Part shown: positions 1 to 8,558 of the stretch, one piece after another
Layout: the number at the start of each line of letters is the position of its first letter
How positions within the stretch are numbered: position 1 is the stretch's first letter
Source: Acetivibrio mesophilus
Lineage (GTDB): Bacteria > Bacillota > Clostridia > Acetivibrionales > Acetivibrionaceae
Assembly: GCF_004102745.1 (NCBI RefSeq)
Contig: NZ_RLII01000001.1
Span: 420,351 to 484,350 of the forward strand
DNA length: 64,000 nt
Reading direction: 5' to 3'
The notes under the pieces: model-generated
What the model was told of the DNA's origin: nothing
Seen by the model: only the letters and a program-made list of their open reading frames with translations
The model's database searches: none
Program-made: the position numbers and the translations under genes

Positions 1-164
1 ACTTTTACAAACACATCTTGAAGGATATCTTCTGTGTCTTCTTTAGACTTTGTCATTTTATATATAAAATTATATAGTTGTCCCTGATAAGCTTGTACAA
101 GTAAAGCAAATGACTGTATATCGCCATTTAATGTATTGGAAATTAAAATGCTTTCATCCAGCAA
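1..164 (-). CDS. ECF-type RNA polymerase sigma factor, N-terminal part (cut by window edge)
   Basis: The reverse strand reads without a stop from a TTG at 164 to the window edge, giving about 54 residues. The segment with residues DTEDILQDVFVKV is the sigma-70 region 2 core helix typical of ECF factors, preceded by a YQGQLYNFIYKM-like stretch. An AAGGGAG ribosome site lies at 173-179, eight bases before the TTG. Region 4 and any anti-sigma partner lie outside the window. ECF factors direct RNA polymerase to stress or envelope promoters; the specific regulon cannot be read from this fragment. Confidence 0.75.
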   Translation of the reverse strand, partial: MLDESILISNTLNGDIQSFALLVQAYQGQLYNFIYKMTKSKEDTEDILQDVFVK

Positions 165-273
165 TTTATCAACTCCCTTGTAAAGAAAAAGTATATAAAT
201 CAATTCAATTCATAATATATGGGAAAATAGATAAATACTTAGAGTAAGAATTAGCCAGAGTGATTGATTTAGG

Positions 274-293
274 AAAATTCTCGTATTCAATTT
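274..293 (+). repeat. 20-bp direct repeat, copy 1
   Basis: The sequence AAAATTCTCGTATTCAATTT occurs here and again, exactly, at 557-576, 283 bp downstream. The copies lie in non-coding DNA. They could be footprints of a past insertion or deletion, or a pair of protein-binding sites. I saw no third copy elsewhere in the window. Confidence 0.6.
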
Positions 294-556
294 GATTATA
301 TCATTAAAATATAGTTAAATCAAACTGTCTCTACATTTTTCTCGAAAAATATGTTGCATTTTTGATTAAGTTTCTAATAAAATAATATATACTTTCCTGC
401 AAAAAAACGTTACTTTTATATTTTTCAGAAGTATCAATTATTAAGGGGAAATGAAGAACTATTTATTTGGCTTATTGCGTTTTAGAAAAAAGTAGGTGAT
501 TTATTAGATAGAAAGATGGGATCTGGAGTAAAAAAGAGTGATTATAATTAATAATT

Positions 557-576
557 AAAATTCTCGTATTCAATTT
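557..576 (+). repeat. 20-bp direct repeat, copy 2
   Basis: Exact second copy of the 20-base element at 274-293. It lies about 25 bp before a decayed open frame that begins after the stop at 610-612. Confidence 0.6.
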
Positions 577-612
577 TTTATGTAATAAACATGGGGTGTT
601 TTCTTCCATTAG

Positions 613-801
613 ATTTTTGCGCTTATTATAGGGCTTGACCGTTGTTGGAGCTATAAGTTATATTTATGCTGTTCTGTTGGTCTTTCAGATTCATTTGATG
701 AAGCATTGGATTATTTGGAGTCGGATCTAAAAATTGATTTATACTATACTTGGAATGATTATTATAAGGTTAGAGAATTTGTGCCTGCTTTAATTGTCTA
801 A
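613..801 (+). pseudogene. Open frame remnant without a start codon
   Basis: A frame of about 62 codons is open from just after a TAG at 610-612 to a TAA at 799-801. It has protein-like composition (for example SDSFDEALDYLESDLK) but no ATG/GTG near its beginning; the first in-frame TTG comes late. It ends immediately before the strong ribosome site of the next small gene, as the C-terminal end of an upstream operon partner would. I do not recognise the family. It is most simply the tail of a deleted gene; chance reading is possible. Confidence 0.3.
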
Positions 802-818
802 AAGGAGGTTTGGTGTAA

Positions 819-1025
819 ATGAGTAATGTTGAATTTATAGGTTCAGACGGTGGAAAACATGAGTATGTTTTAGTTAATGGTGTTAAACACGAGTGTTTGC
901 TTAATGCGAAAAAGCGATTAAGCGGATGCACAAATATGAAAGAATATGTCGAGGGAATGGAATATTTAGCATACAAAGTATTTATTGGAAAAACTGTAAA
1001 GAATGATGGTTTCTTCTCAGAGTAG
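819..1025 (+). CDS. Small protein of unknown function (68 aa)
   Basis: A 68-codon frame starts with ATG and is preceded by a very good ribosome site (AAAAGGAGG at 800-808, spacing 10). The product is soluble, has no signal peptide or membrane segment, carries two cysteines, and begins with a Gly/His-rich stretch (GSDGGKHEY). It starts 17 bases after the stop of the decayed upstream frame, so the two may once have formed a coupled pair such as toxin/immunity; this is speculation from layout only. I do not recognise the family. The strong translation signal is the main reason to regard it as real. Confidence 0.5.
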   Translation: MSNVEFIGSDGGKHEYVLVNGVKHECLLNAKKRLSGCTNMKEYVEGMEYLAYKVFIGKTVKNDGFFSE

Positions 1026-1358
1026 CCTTGAACTATAAAATTGTTATTTTGTGCGTAGTTTTAAAGGTATAAATTTGTGTACTAGAAAAAAAGATTCCTA
1101 TCAAACGTAGGGGGGAAATGCAGGTATCCCTAAGTTGTTTGCGAATGTTAATGCGAAGTAAAGTTTCAATGCATGTGGAGACGGTTGTCTTAATTCCAAA
1201 AAAAGAGATAAACTTGAATCGTTGAGAATACTTGGTTATACAAACTGTTTATATTCAGTTTATATTGCATCGGTATAATATTTTATATATTACCGCTATA
1301 TTCTCAATTTTGTTGTTTGCATCTTTTGGAAAATATGCATGAAGAAAAGGGGAACGCA
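1026..1358. other. Intergenic stretch upstream of the alarmone synthetase
   Basis: No gene could be supported. A 35-codon frame from ATG 1118 sits only 2-3 bases after a GGGGGG run, too close for normal initiation, and was not called. A TATAAT at 1274-1279 could be the -10 element for the downstream gene, but no matching -35 hexamer lies at 16-18 bp. Confidence 0.35.
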
Positions 1359-2183
1359 ATGAACAAGAAGGAAAGGTCTTTTAATTCAAACGAATACTTA
1401 GAAAACCTGTTTTCAGATACATCTGATTCGCAAATTTATGATTTATTACCTGAGGTGATATCGATGGACAACCCAATAGTTAATACCATGTGGGATCAGT
1501 CCAAAGAAATATTGAGCTTGGTGGTTGAGTTCAAAGAATTAATGATGATGTATAAATGTGCCATAAAAGAAATCAAGACGAAATTTGAAGTTTTGGACAC
1601 AGAGTTTAAAATCCGGTATCAAAGGAATCCTATTAATTTTATTAATACACGTCTTAAATGCACTACAAGTATTATTAAGAAGATGACAAGAAAAAATATA
1701 CCTTTTACACTCGAGAATATTGAAAAATATATTCACGATGTGGCCGGAGTCCGGGTGATTTGTTCGTATGTAGATGATATATACAGCATTGCAGAAGCGC
1801 TAATAAAGCAGGATGATATTAAGCTTATTACGAAAAAGGATTATATAGCACATCCAAAATCCAACGGCTATCGAAGTTTGCATTTGATAATCAGCGTTCC
1901 TGTCTATTTTGCCGAACAAAAGAAAAATATGAAAGTGGAGGTACAAATCAGGACCATAGCTATGGATTCCTGGGCAAGCTTGGAACATCAACTTAGATAT
2001 AAGCAGCAGATAGCAAATGGGGAAGAAATCGCCGAGCATTTAAAGGAGTGTGCCGAACTTATATCGGACATCGACTCCCGAATGCTTGACATAAGGACGA
2101 AGATTGAGGCAAACAGTAGTGATCCTACAGAAGAAGAGATATTGCTGAAAAAATTAAGTAAGATTGATACGCCGATTGAATAG
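1359..2183 (+). CDS. Small alarmone synthetase, RelA/SpoT synthetase-domain family ((p)ppGpp synthase)
   Basis: The 274-residue product transfers pyrophosphate from ATP to GDP or GTP, making the stringent-response alarmone (p)ppGpp in the cytoplasm. Visible synthetase motifs include RLKCTTSIIKKMTRK, HDVAGVRVICSYVDD, the nucleotide-binding DYIAHPKSNGYRSLH and VEVQIRTIAMDSWASLEHQ. There is no HD hydrolase, TGS or ACT domain, so it belongs to the short RelP/RelQ-type class; an N-terminal extension of about 45 residues makes it longer than usual. The start at 1359 has AAAAGGGG six bases upstream; an in-frame TTG at 1317 lacks such a site. It is monocistronic and convergent with the GNAT gene. Confidence 0.9.
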   Translation: MNKKERSFNSNEYLENLFSDTSDSQIYDLLPEVISMDNPIVNTMWDQSKEILSLVVEFKELMMMYKCAIKEIKTKFEVLDTEFKIRYQRNPINFINTRLKCTTSIIKKMTRKNIPFTLENIEKYIHDVAGVRVICSYVDDIYSIAEALIKQDDIKLITKKDYIAHPKSNGYRSLHLIISVPVYFAEQKKNMKVEVQIRTIAMDSWASLEHQLRYKQQIANGEEIAEHLKECAELISDIDSRMLDIRTKIEANSSDPTEEEILLKKLSKIDTPIE

Positions 2184-2210
2184 GGTATTTATTTGCGGTA
2201 AAAATCAGAC

Positions 2211-2657
2211 TCAGAGCGATCTTTTTAAATAAATCATATCCACCAATTGTTTTCCATCCTCATACATGGGGTGGTCGTAATTGTCTACAAAAAAGTTTTT
2301 AACAATGTGTGATTTTTCAAATCCACATTTCTCATAGAAATTAAGTGTCATGGGGCTATCGCCTGTTCCGACGTACAACTCGCCACCTGACTTTTTGTAG
2401 TGATTAACAATAAATGAGATTAGATATTGTCCATATCCTTTGCGTTGATATTTTGGAACTGTAACAATATTTTTAATTTCATAAACATTCGGCTGTTCTT
2501 GAGTAACAACACAAATCGCTTTAAGATCATCATCAATCAAGGCGAACATTTCACCCCGATACAAATATTTTTCTATCATACTTTCCTGTTCGTCTGCAAT
2601 AAGTAGCAAATCCATGTACTTAGTTTTATCACCATCAGCAATTTTCTCGATTCTCAT
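2211..2657 (-). CDS. GNAT-family N-acetyltransferase
   Basis: The 148-residue cytoplasmic protein has the GCN5-related acetyltransferase fold: the acetyl-CoA pyrophosphate-binding motif QRKGYG at residues 71-76 after a beta-strand (IKNIVTVPKY), and the late motif FYEKCGF at 107-113. It should transfer an acetyl group from acetyl-CoA to an amine; the acceptor cannot be deduced. Length is typical of single-domain members. AAGGAG precedes the ATG. It is transcribed alone, convergent with the alarmone synthetase and with only 27 bp between stop codons. Confidence 0.85.
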   Translation of the reverse strand: MRIEKIADGDKTKYMDLLLIADEQESMIEKYLYRGEMFALIDDDLKAICVVTQEQPNVYEIKNIVTVPKYQRKGYGQYLISFIVNHYKKSGGELYVGTGDSPMTLNFYEKCGFEKSHIVKNFFVDNYDHPMYEDGKQLVDMIYLKRSL

Positions 2658-2902
2658 CTGCGTTTTCTCCTTTTTTTGTTGACTTTGTTCAATTGAATTT
2701 TATCAAAAGTAAAATTTAACTTCAATTTATTCTTTGATAGTTCAAATTGTTGTAGAATGTAGGGTGAGGGGCAATTCAAAGAACATTGCATCCTAGAGGA
2801 TATATTCTATCATAATATGTATAACAAAGGTAGCATAATTGCAAACATTGGGTTATGTGTAATGTGACTGAGCTATAGTATAATTATTTTGAGGTGATGA
2901 TG

Positions 2903-3574
2903 ATGATTTTTTCCGAAAAACTACAATTACTTAGAAAGAATAAAGGGCTCACACAAGAGGAAATGGCTGAGAGACTTAATGTATCAAGGCAGGCAGTTGC
3001 TAAATGGGAGTCAGGACAGGTTTATCCGGATATTTCAAATCTGATTCAAATCAGTGATCTACTCAATGTGACTGTTGATTATCTTGTTAGAGATCAAAAG
3101 TGTATGATCAATATTTCATCCGATGCGAAGACAGATTTGGACAAACTGATTGATTTCAGACTTGAAGCGAATATAAACACATATGCAGCATGCATGAATG
3201 AAACAACTTCAACAAGACTTGATTCCCATGATTTTCAGTATACAAATGGACCTTTCACATATCATGATACATATGTGGGAGGAGAACAATTTGCAGGTGA
3301 AGAAGCTATTTGGCAAGATGGAAAAGCCGTTTATGCCATGAATTATCTGGGACGGGTGTTGGGAGAAAACTTTAGTGGAAATTTCTTAAAAGAGGCGCTT
3401 AGGAAGGCAGATAAAAACATGCCTTATAGAGGGCCGGAATACTATCAGTCAGGAGAGTACTTATACAAGTGTAAGGTTGTGGGTGATTTTACTTGGTTTC
3501 AAGGCTATGAAGAAATCTACTGTAATGAGGTAAAGGTGTTTGAGTGTTACTTTCATGGGGGATTGATTCGTTGA
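2903..3574 (+). CDS. XRE-family transcriptional regulator with C-terminal DUF5680-like domain
   Basis: The product (about 223 aa) has an N-terminal Cro/C1-type helix-turn-helix (residues about 5-60; LTQEEMAERLNVSRQAVAKWE) and a C-terminal domain of about 135 residues rich in aromatics and glycine (NGPFTYHDTYVGGEQFAGEE; WFQGYEEIYC), which matches what I know as DUF5680. The role of that domain is unknown; a ligand-sensing module is an inference. Four in-frame starts are stacked (GTG 2894, then ATG 2897, 2900 and 2903); GAGG at 2891-2894 favours 2900 or 2903, and family members usually begin with M-x-F-x-EKL, so 2903 was chosen. No target operator is evident. Confidence 0.85.
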   Translation: MIFSEKLQLLRKNKGLTQEEMAERLNVSRQAVAKWESGQVYPDISNLIQISDLLNVTVDYLVRDQKCMINISSDAKTDLDKLIDFRLEANINTYAACMNETTSTRLDSHDFQYTNGPFTYHDTYVGGEQFAGEEAIWQDGKAVYAMNYLGRVLGENFSGNFLKEALRKADKNMPYRGPEYYQSGEYLYKCKVVGDFTWFQGYEEIYCNEVKVFECYFHGGLIR

Positions 3575-4082
3575 ATTTGACGAGTATATTCAGGGCATAA
3601 AATAATTATTGCTGTAGACTTATAAGTTATTCTAGATGACATAGCATTTTGCTGGTTGACATCTTCGGTTTCGTGACTTGCAATTTATAGTAAGTAGTAG
3701 ATTTTAGGCCGCTTATCTTTCTGGGTAAGTGGTTTTGAACACAAATATTATGTATCCTGATCACAGCAATTCAATAGCGAATCATGCAAATTTCAACACC
3801 CATATTATGGAATATTATTTTCCTTTATATTTGCTTAACGCTAACAAGGATAATTATTTACGCTTGAATTGCTTAATGAGAAATAGATGTAATGTGATAA
3901 CGGCTGGCTTCGCGGGACAGTAAAACTTCCGGATCACTTAAAACAAAAAATTCAACCAATATAATATGACGTACTGTTGTCATCTTTCCGATGTTATTAT
4001 TAAGAATAGAGCTGATAAAAATGGGACAGGCAGGGCTATATGGCTAAGACAATCAACCAAAATGAGAGGAGTGTAGAATAAT
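3575..4082. other. Intergenic stretch with probable decayed sequence
   Basis: No gene supported. A 64-codon frame at 3729-3923 has no ribosome site and overlaps the terminator-like hairpin at 3709-3736. The rest is AT-rich and leads to the ribosome site of the ClbS-like gene (GAGAGGAG near 4064-4071). Confidence 0.35.
3709..3736 (+). terminator. Likely terminator of the XRE regulator
   Basis: CCGCTTA (3709-3715) pairs with TAAGTGG (3726-3732), including one G-U pair, followed by TTTT. It lies 135 bp after the regulator stop codon. The stem is short. Confidence 0.4.
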
Positions 4083-4628
4083 ATTCCAAGACCGACAACG
4101 AAAAAAGATTTGATTACTGCCGCAAATGAGCAATTTGATAAGATGTGGGCACTCATTGACAGCATGACAGAGGAAGAACTCAGCATGCCTTTTGATTTCG
4201 GTGATGATCCAAAGGATAAGGAGGCCCACTGGAAGCGTGATAAAAACCTGCGTGATATTTTCGTTCACCTGTACGAGTGGCATCAACTCTTGTTAGATTG
4301 GGTTACCTCCAACCAGAAGGGCAATCACATACCTTTTCTGCCTGAACCGTACAATTGGAAAACATACGGCGATATGAACATGAAATTTTGGGAAAAACAT
4401 CAATTAACACCATATGAAGATGCAAAGAAAATGCTTATGCAAAGTCATAAGGAAGTTCTCGGACTCATCGAAGGTTTTTCCAATGAGGAGTTGTTTGAGA
4501 AACAGCATTTTAAATGGAGTGGCACAACTAGTTTGGGCAGTTACTGCATTAGCGCAACATGCAGCCATTATGACTGGGCGATTAAAAAGATAAAGAGGCA
4601 GATAAAAAAGCTGAGTTCCCCTTCCTGA
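4083..4628 (+). CDS. ClbS/DfsB-family four-helix-bundle protein (DUF1706)
   Basis: The protein (about 181 aa) matches the ClbS/DfsB group: an N-terminal PRPTTKKDLITAANEQF stretch, HLYEWHQLLLDW in the centre and a late TCSHYDWAIKKIKRQ helix. These are small DinB-like helical bundles; ClbS opens the colibactin cyclopropane warhead, but most family members have no known substrate. The conserved N-terminus is normally M-P-R-P-T-T-K-K; here the codon where Met is expected is ATT (4083-4085), just after an in-frame TAG at 4074, with GGAG 11 bases upstream. Translation therefore starts either at ATT (rare) or at TTG 4110, losing nine conserved residues. Confidence 0.75.
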   Translation: MPRPTTKKDLITAANEQFDKMWALIDSMTEEELSMPFDFGDDPKDKEAHWKRDKNLRDIFVHLYEWHQLLLDWVTSNQKGNHIPFLPEPYNWKTYGDMNMKFWEKHQLTPYEDAKKMLMQSHKEVLGLIEGFSNEELFEKQHFKWSGTTSLGSYCISATCSHYDWAIKKIKRQIKKLSSPS

Positions 4629-4658
4629 CAGGGAAGGGACTCGATGTCCCGAGCTTTT
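4606..4658. terminator. Bidirectional terminator between convergent genes
   Basis: Nested inverted repeats: CCCTTCC (4619-4625) with GGAAGGG (4632-4638), GGGAC (4636-4640) with GTCCC (4646-4650), and an outer AAAAGCT/AGCTTTT pair. It sits between the ClbS-like gene and the acyl-CoA synthetase, which converge here. Confidence 0.6.
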
Positions 4659-6369
4659 AATCTTTTAATTCTTCATGGCGTTTAATCTTCTTTGTCGTTG
4701 TTTTAACAAACTCCTCTTCTTTAAGGGTAATTTCTTTAATATGCTTATAGTTAGTCATGGTTTTATTTATATTCCTAACCTCTATATCAATTATTTTTTC
4801 TATAGACTCATCTGTAAGCAGATTATTCTCTTTATCTTCTTTGATTTTATCAATATCGGGAACTATTTTTGCACATATTATCGTATCACCGTCAGATTGG
4901 CCTTTTCCATAAACCAATGACTCCTTAATATATGGACTCCTGTTTAATAAGGTCTCTATTTCCTCAGGGAAAACGTTCTTGCCGTTTCCAGTGATAATTA
5001 CATTCTTTTTACGGCCAGTAATATGAATGAATCCATCTTTATCGAAAAATCCACTGTCACCTGTGTAAAACCATCCATCCTTAATAGCCGCTGCAGTAGC
5101 TTCAGGGTTCTCGTAATAGCCGAGCATAACACTAGCACCCTTACATTTAATTTCGCCAATACCATCTTCATCGGGGTTATCAATTTCAACCTGAAGATCT
5201 GGCAATGGTAACCCGGCAGCCTCATCCTTATAGTAAATATCACGATTAACGGCAACTATCGGAGCGCATTCAGTAAGACCGTAGCCTTGCACTAAGAATA
5301 TACCTAGCTCCCTAAATCCCTTAGCTATTTGGGGGTCAATACCTGCAGCACCACTAATAAACAATCTTATGTGTCCACCGAGAGCCTCGTGAATTTGCTT
5401 GAATATTTTTTTGCGTATATCAATTCCGATTTTACCCAAAATGTCACTAAGTTTAATTGCAAGCTTTATTTTCTTCTCTCCCTTTGATTTTATTGCCTGA
5501 TTCATTATTTGACGGTACATGGATTCGAAAATCAAGGGCACTCCCAACATCATTGTTGCCTTAGACTCTTTAAGGTTCTTAACTATATGGCGTAACCCTT
5601 CACAATATGCGATGGTACAGCCTCTGTATATTTGGCACAAAAAACCGCAGGTACATTCATAGGTATGATGAATAGGGAGGACTGATAAGAATGTATCCTT
5701 TTCATCAATATATAACATAGAACACATACCCATTAGATTTTCTGCTATATTTTTGTGAGACAGCATAACCGCCTTGGCAGTTTCGGTAGTTCCGGAAGTA
5801 AAGAGAAGCGCAGTCATTTCTGTGGCATCTATTTTTGCATCAATAAAATCACGCTTTCCTTCTTTCAGTAAGTTATGTCCCTTTTGTAAAAGTAAATGGA
5901 AGGATAAGATGCTGCCATCGTTTTTTTCTTTATCCATACTAATAAAATATCGTATGGATGTAGATTTTTCATAGAGAGGCTCTATTTTGTCCTTAACACT
6001 TTCCGAATAAATAATTGCATCTGCCTCCGAGCGTTTTAGAAGTAACTCAATTTCGTTTGCAGGAAGCTCTTTGTCCAGAGGAACAATAACTCCGGTTCCA
6101 TTTACAACCGAAAGATATGATATAGACCATTCATAACGGTTTTCACCTATTAAAGCGATCTTCCTATTTTTAAGGCCAAGATCAATGAGAGCTGTTCCCA
6201 TAGCGTCCACATCAGATTTATACTGTTTATATGATATGGGAATATAATCAGACCCACCCTTTGGTTTTGATAAAAAAGCTGCCTTATCACCATATATCTC
6301 TGCACTGGAATTCAGCATATCCTTTAAATCATTAATAGGTCTAACTTTATATAATTCTCCATTTTTCAT
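4657..6369 (-). CDS. AMP-forming long-chain acyl-CoA synthetase
   Basis: This 570-residue adenylate-forming enzyme activates a fatty acid with ATP and couples it to CoA, probably at the membrane face. Seen in order: the P-loop-like motif TSGTTETAKA (from residue 191), GYGLTECAP (about 360), the hinge region YTGDSGF followed by GRKKNVIITGNGKNVFPEE, and the C-terminal catalytic lysine region TTTKKIKRHEE. Length and motif order fit the FadD/long-chain group rather than acetyl-CoA synthetase. GGGAGG precedes the ATG. It is monocistronic; chain-length preference cannot be read from the sequence. Confidence 0.9.
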   Translation of the reverse strand: MKNGELYKVRPINDLKDMLNSSAEIYGDKAAFLSKPKGGSDYIPISYKQYKSDVDAMGTALIDLGLKNRKIALIGENRYEWSISYLSVVNGTGVIVPLDKELPANEIELLLKRSEADAIIYSESVKDKIEPLYEKSTSIRYFISMDKEKNDGSILSFHLLLQKGHNLLKEGKRDFIDAKIDATEMTALLFTSGTTETAKAVMLSHKNIAENLMGMCSMLYIDEKDTFLSVLPIHHTYECTCGFLCQIYRGCTIAYCEGLRHIVKNLKESKATMMLGVPLIFESMYRQIMNQAIKSKGEKKIKLAIKLSDILGKIGIDIRKKIFKQIHEALGGHIRLFISGAAGIDPQIAKGFRELGIFLVQGYGLTECAPIVAVNRDIYYKDEAAGLPLPDLQVEIDNPDEDGIGEIKCKGASVMLGYYENPEATAAAIKDGWFYTGDSGFFDKDGFIHITGRKKNVIITGNGKNVFPEEIETLLNRSPYIKESLVYGKGQSDGDTIICAKIVPDIDKIKEDKENNLLTDESIEKIIDIEVRNINKTMTNYKHIKEITLKEEEFVKTTTKKIKRHEELKD

Positions 6370-6633
6370 TATTAATTTACCTCCCTAAAAATAAGAATCT
6401 GTCCTGCAAAGCATTAATAATAATTATACAATAATATTATCAGTATTTACAAACCAAAAATACAAAAAAATATAACTAATCCATTTTGCATACAATCTTT
6501 CTTATCGAGTAATACCGATAAGAGCTAATTCATATTCCGGCAATTCATTTCCATATTCAATCACGGTTATTATAGAACTTTTGCTAGGTATTTTAGCTAT
6601 ATCCAGAAGGTGGACTGTACAAGATAAATAAAA

Positions 6634-6661
6634 GAAAAGGCATCAATGACGAAGCCTTTTC
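6634..6661 (-). terminator. Terminator of the FAD/Rieske oxidoreductase gene
   Basis: GAAAAGGC (6634-6641) and GCCTTTTC (6654-6661) form a perfect 8-bp stem with a 12-base loop. Read on the reverse strand it follows the gene end at 6673 by 11 bp and is followed by a T-rich tail. Confidence 0.75.
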
Positions 6662-6672
6662 CTGTTGAACTA

Positions 6673-8238
6673 TTAAAATTTGTCTTTGATGAGTTTCTCA
6701 ATTGTGTTTACATCACTGTGTATACTTAAAGGTCTGACTGCCGGACCTTCAATCACATCGCCTTCATAGGTAAATCTTGAGCCATGGCAGGGGCAATCCC
6801 AGGATTTTTCAGCAGAATTCCAATATAATTCACAGCCCATATGTGTACATGTTGTATCTACCACGTGTAATGTGCCTTGGTGGTCTCTATAAGCTCCAGC
6901 TCTTTTTCCATCCACCTGTATAATTTTCCCTTCTCCAGGTTTAATACTGATATTATCCGGTAAGGGTGAGATTTTTCCTTCAATTAGTTTTTCTGCGACA
7001 TTAAGATTCTCCACAACGAAATTCTTGGTGGAAGCTGCTATGGTTTTACGTGAGGGGTTATAAACCTCCTGCCAGGAACTCTTTCCATCAACAATCAAGT
7101 CCCTTAATATCATTGCGGAAGCCATACTGTTGGTCATTCCCCATTTGCCATAACCGGTCGCAATGTACATATTTGGAGTGTTTGATGTGAAATGCCCCAC
7201 ATAAGGAAGTCCGTCCAAAGTCATGCAATCATGGGTAGACCATCGGTAAGGGATATCTTCTACCGTAAAGGTTGTGTTGGCATAATCTATCAACGCCTCA
7301 TAATGTTTGATTGTATCCTCGCCTTGTCCGGTTTTGTGGTGTTCACCGCCGACCAGTATCAGTTCGCCATCATCTGACCGTTGGCTGCGAAGTGAGCGCC
7401 CCGGTTCTTCTATGGTTATATACATTCCACCGGGATAACTTTCCTTTGCCTTAATAGCAACAACATATGAACGCTCCGGATATATCCTTGTAAAGTATAG
7501 CCCAGTTTTATTGTAAAAAGGGTAATGGGAAGCGATTATAATCTTGCTTGCAGCTACCTTCTTACCTTGGTTTGTAATTAAAACATAGTTGCTGCCGTCT
7601 TCAATGTCTACAATTCTGCTTTGTTCAAATATTTGATTACCGCTTGCGGTAATTTCTTTTGCAAGAGGCAGCAGAAATTTTCGAGGATGGAATTGAGCCT
7701 GGTTGTCAAAACGTACAGCAGCTTTAATTGGGAAAGGTAAAGGTATTTCTTCGAGATAAGAGACTTTTATGCCAAGGGACTCGGCAATCTGCACTTCATC
7801 TTTTATTTTTTCAATATACTCATCTTGCAGTGTATACACATATGCGGATTGGGAAACGAAATCACACTCGATATTATTTTCAGTCGCAATTTTTTCAATC
7901 ATACGAATGGCAGACTCGTTTGCATCGGCATATTGCTCTGCCAATTCTCTGCCCATTTGACTATTTATTTTACTGTATATCAATTCATGCTGAGAAGTTA
8001 TTTTTGCTGTGGTATGTCCGGTTGTGCCCTGTAAAATGCGGTCGGCCTCAATGACAGCTACTTTTACTCCAGCTTTACTAAGTAGGTAGGCAGATGAGAT
8101 GCCGGTAATGCCACCACCGATAATTGCTACATCAACCTTTATATCCTCATCCAGGGTAGGATAATCAGTTTCCGGGGTAGAAGCTATCCAATACGGTTGG
8201 GGTGGTTTGGAAAATATATCTTGTTTATCTATATTCAT
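6673..8238 (-). CDS. FAD-dependent oxidoreductase with C-terminal Rieske [2Fe-2S] domain (YhfW-like)
   Basis: The 521-residue protein fuses a DAO-type FAD domain (dinucleotide motif GGGITG at residues 41-46, followed by an acidic strand end) to a C-terminal Rieske domain with CTH (Cys464, His466) and CPCH (Cys482, His485), the four expected cluster ligands. This architecture matches Bacillus YhfW and similar enzymes whose substrate is not established; an amine or amino-acid oxidation feeding the cluster is an inference. The start is ATG 8238, with GGAGGG upstream; a TTG five codons earlier lies within that ribosome site. It is monocistronic, with a clear terminator. Confidence 0.88.
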   Translation of the reverse strand: MNIDKQDIFSKPPQPYWIASTPETDYPTLDEDIKVDVAIIGGGITGISSAYLLSKAGVKVAVIEADRILQGTTGHTTAKITSQHELIYSKINSQMGRELAEQYADANESAIRMIEKIATENNIECDFVSQSAYVYTLQDEYIEKIKDEVQIAESLGIKVSYLEEIPLPFPIKAAVRFDNQAQFHPRKFLLPLAKEITASGNQIFEQSRIVDIEDGSNYVLITNQGKKVAASKIIIASHYPFYNKTGLYFTRIYPERSYVVAIKAKESYPGGMYITIEEPGRSLRSQRSDDGELILVGGEHHKTGQGEDTIKHYEALIDYANTTFTVEDIPYRWSTHDCMTLDGLPYVGHFTSNTPNMYIATGYGKWGMTNSMASAMILRDLIVDGKSSWQEVYNPSRKTIAASTKNFVVENLNVAEKLIEGKISPLPDNISIKPGEGKIIQVDGKRAGAYRDHQGTLHVVDTTCTHMGCELYWNSAEKSWDCPCHGSRFTYEGDVIEGPAVRPLSIHSDVNTIEKLIKDKF

Positions 8239-8558
8239 ACAAATTCCCTCCAATAATCTAGAATATACACAATCTATAACAAGATTTATTCTTTGCAGGT
8301 AGGTGGTGAAATATCCATTTTGTTTGAGCTTGCACGGATAGTCTTTACGTATTTTATCAAAAGATTAGATATCTTTTTATCTATACGGTTTAGCACGGTA
8401 GAGCTTTGCTTGTGAAGCACTAAAAAATATTGAAATTGGAAAAAATGCATGATAAATTACTTAATAGTTATAGTTTGAAAATGATTGAATGATTATGTTT
8501 ACACATAGAGGATTTAAATCTATAATATACATACATTATTAACAGGGGGGTCAATGTA
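8239..8558. other. Divergent intergenic region
   Basis: Holds the promoters for two divergent units. On the right side a good sigma-A promoter is visible (8498-8526). The rest is AT-rich, with no further structure that I could identify. Confidence 0.5.
8498..8526 (+). promoter_or_regulatory. Sigma-A promoter of the Bce-type ABC transporter
   Basis: TTTACA (8498-8503) and TATAAT (8521-8526) with a 17-bp spacer, about 30 bp before the ATG at 8559. No BceR-type inverted repeat was recognised next to it. Confidence 0.7.

Larger units (their letters stand above)
165..601. other. AT-rich intergenic stretch with a direct repeat
   Basis: No convincing gene was found. The stretch is very AT-rich and separates the divergent sigma gene from the small genes to the right. 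It contains two exact copies of a 20-base sequence (274-293 and 557-576), listed separately. Promoters for the sigma gene probably lie near 190-260, but I could not assign one clearly. Confidence 0.4.

Noticed and set aside
1118..1225. 35-codon frame with a G-rich stretch before ATG
   Set aside because: The G run is only 2-3 bases from the ATG and the translation has no family features.
3729..3923. 64-codon frame after the XRE regulator
   Set aside because: No ribosome site, no recognisable composition, and its start overlaps a terminator-like hairpin.
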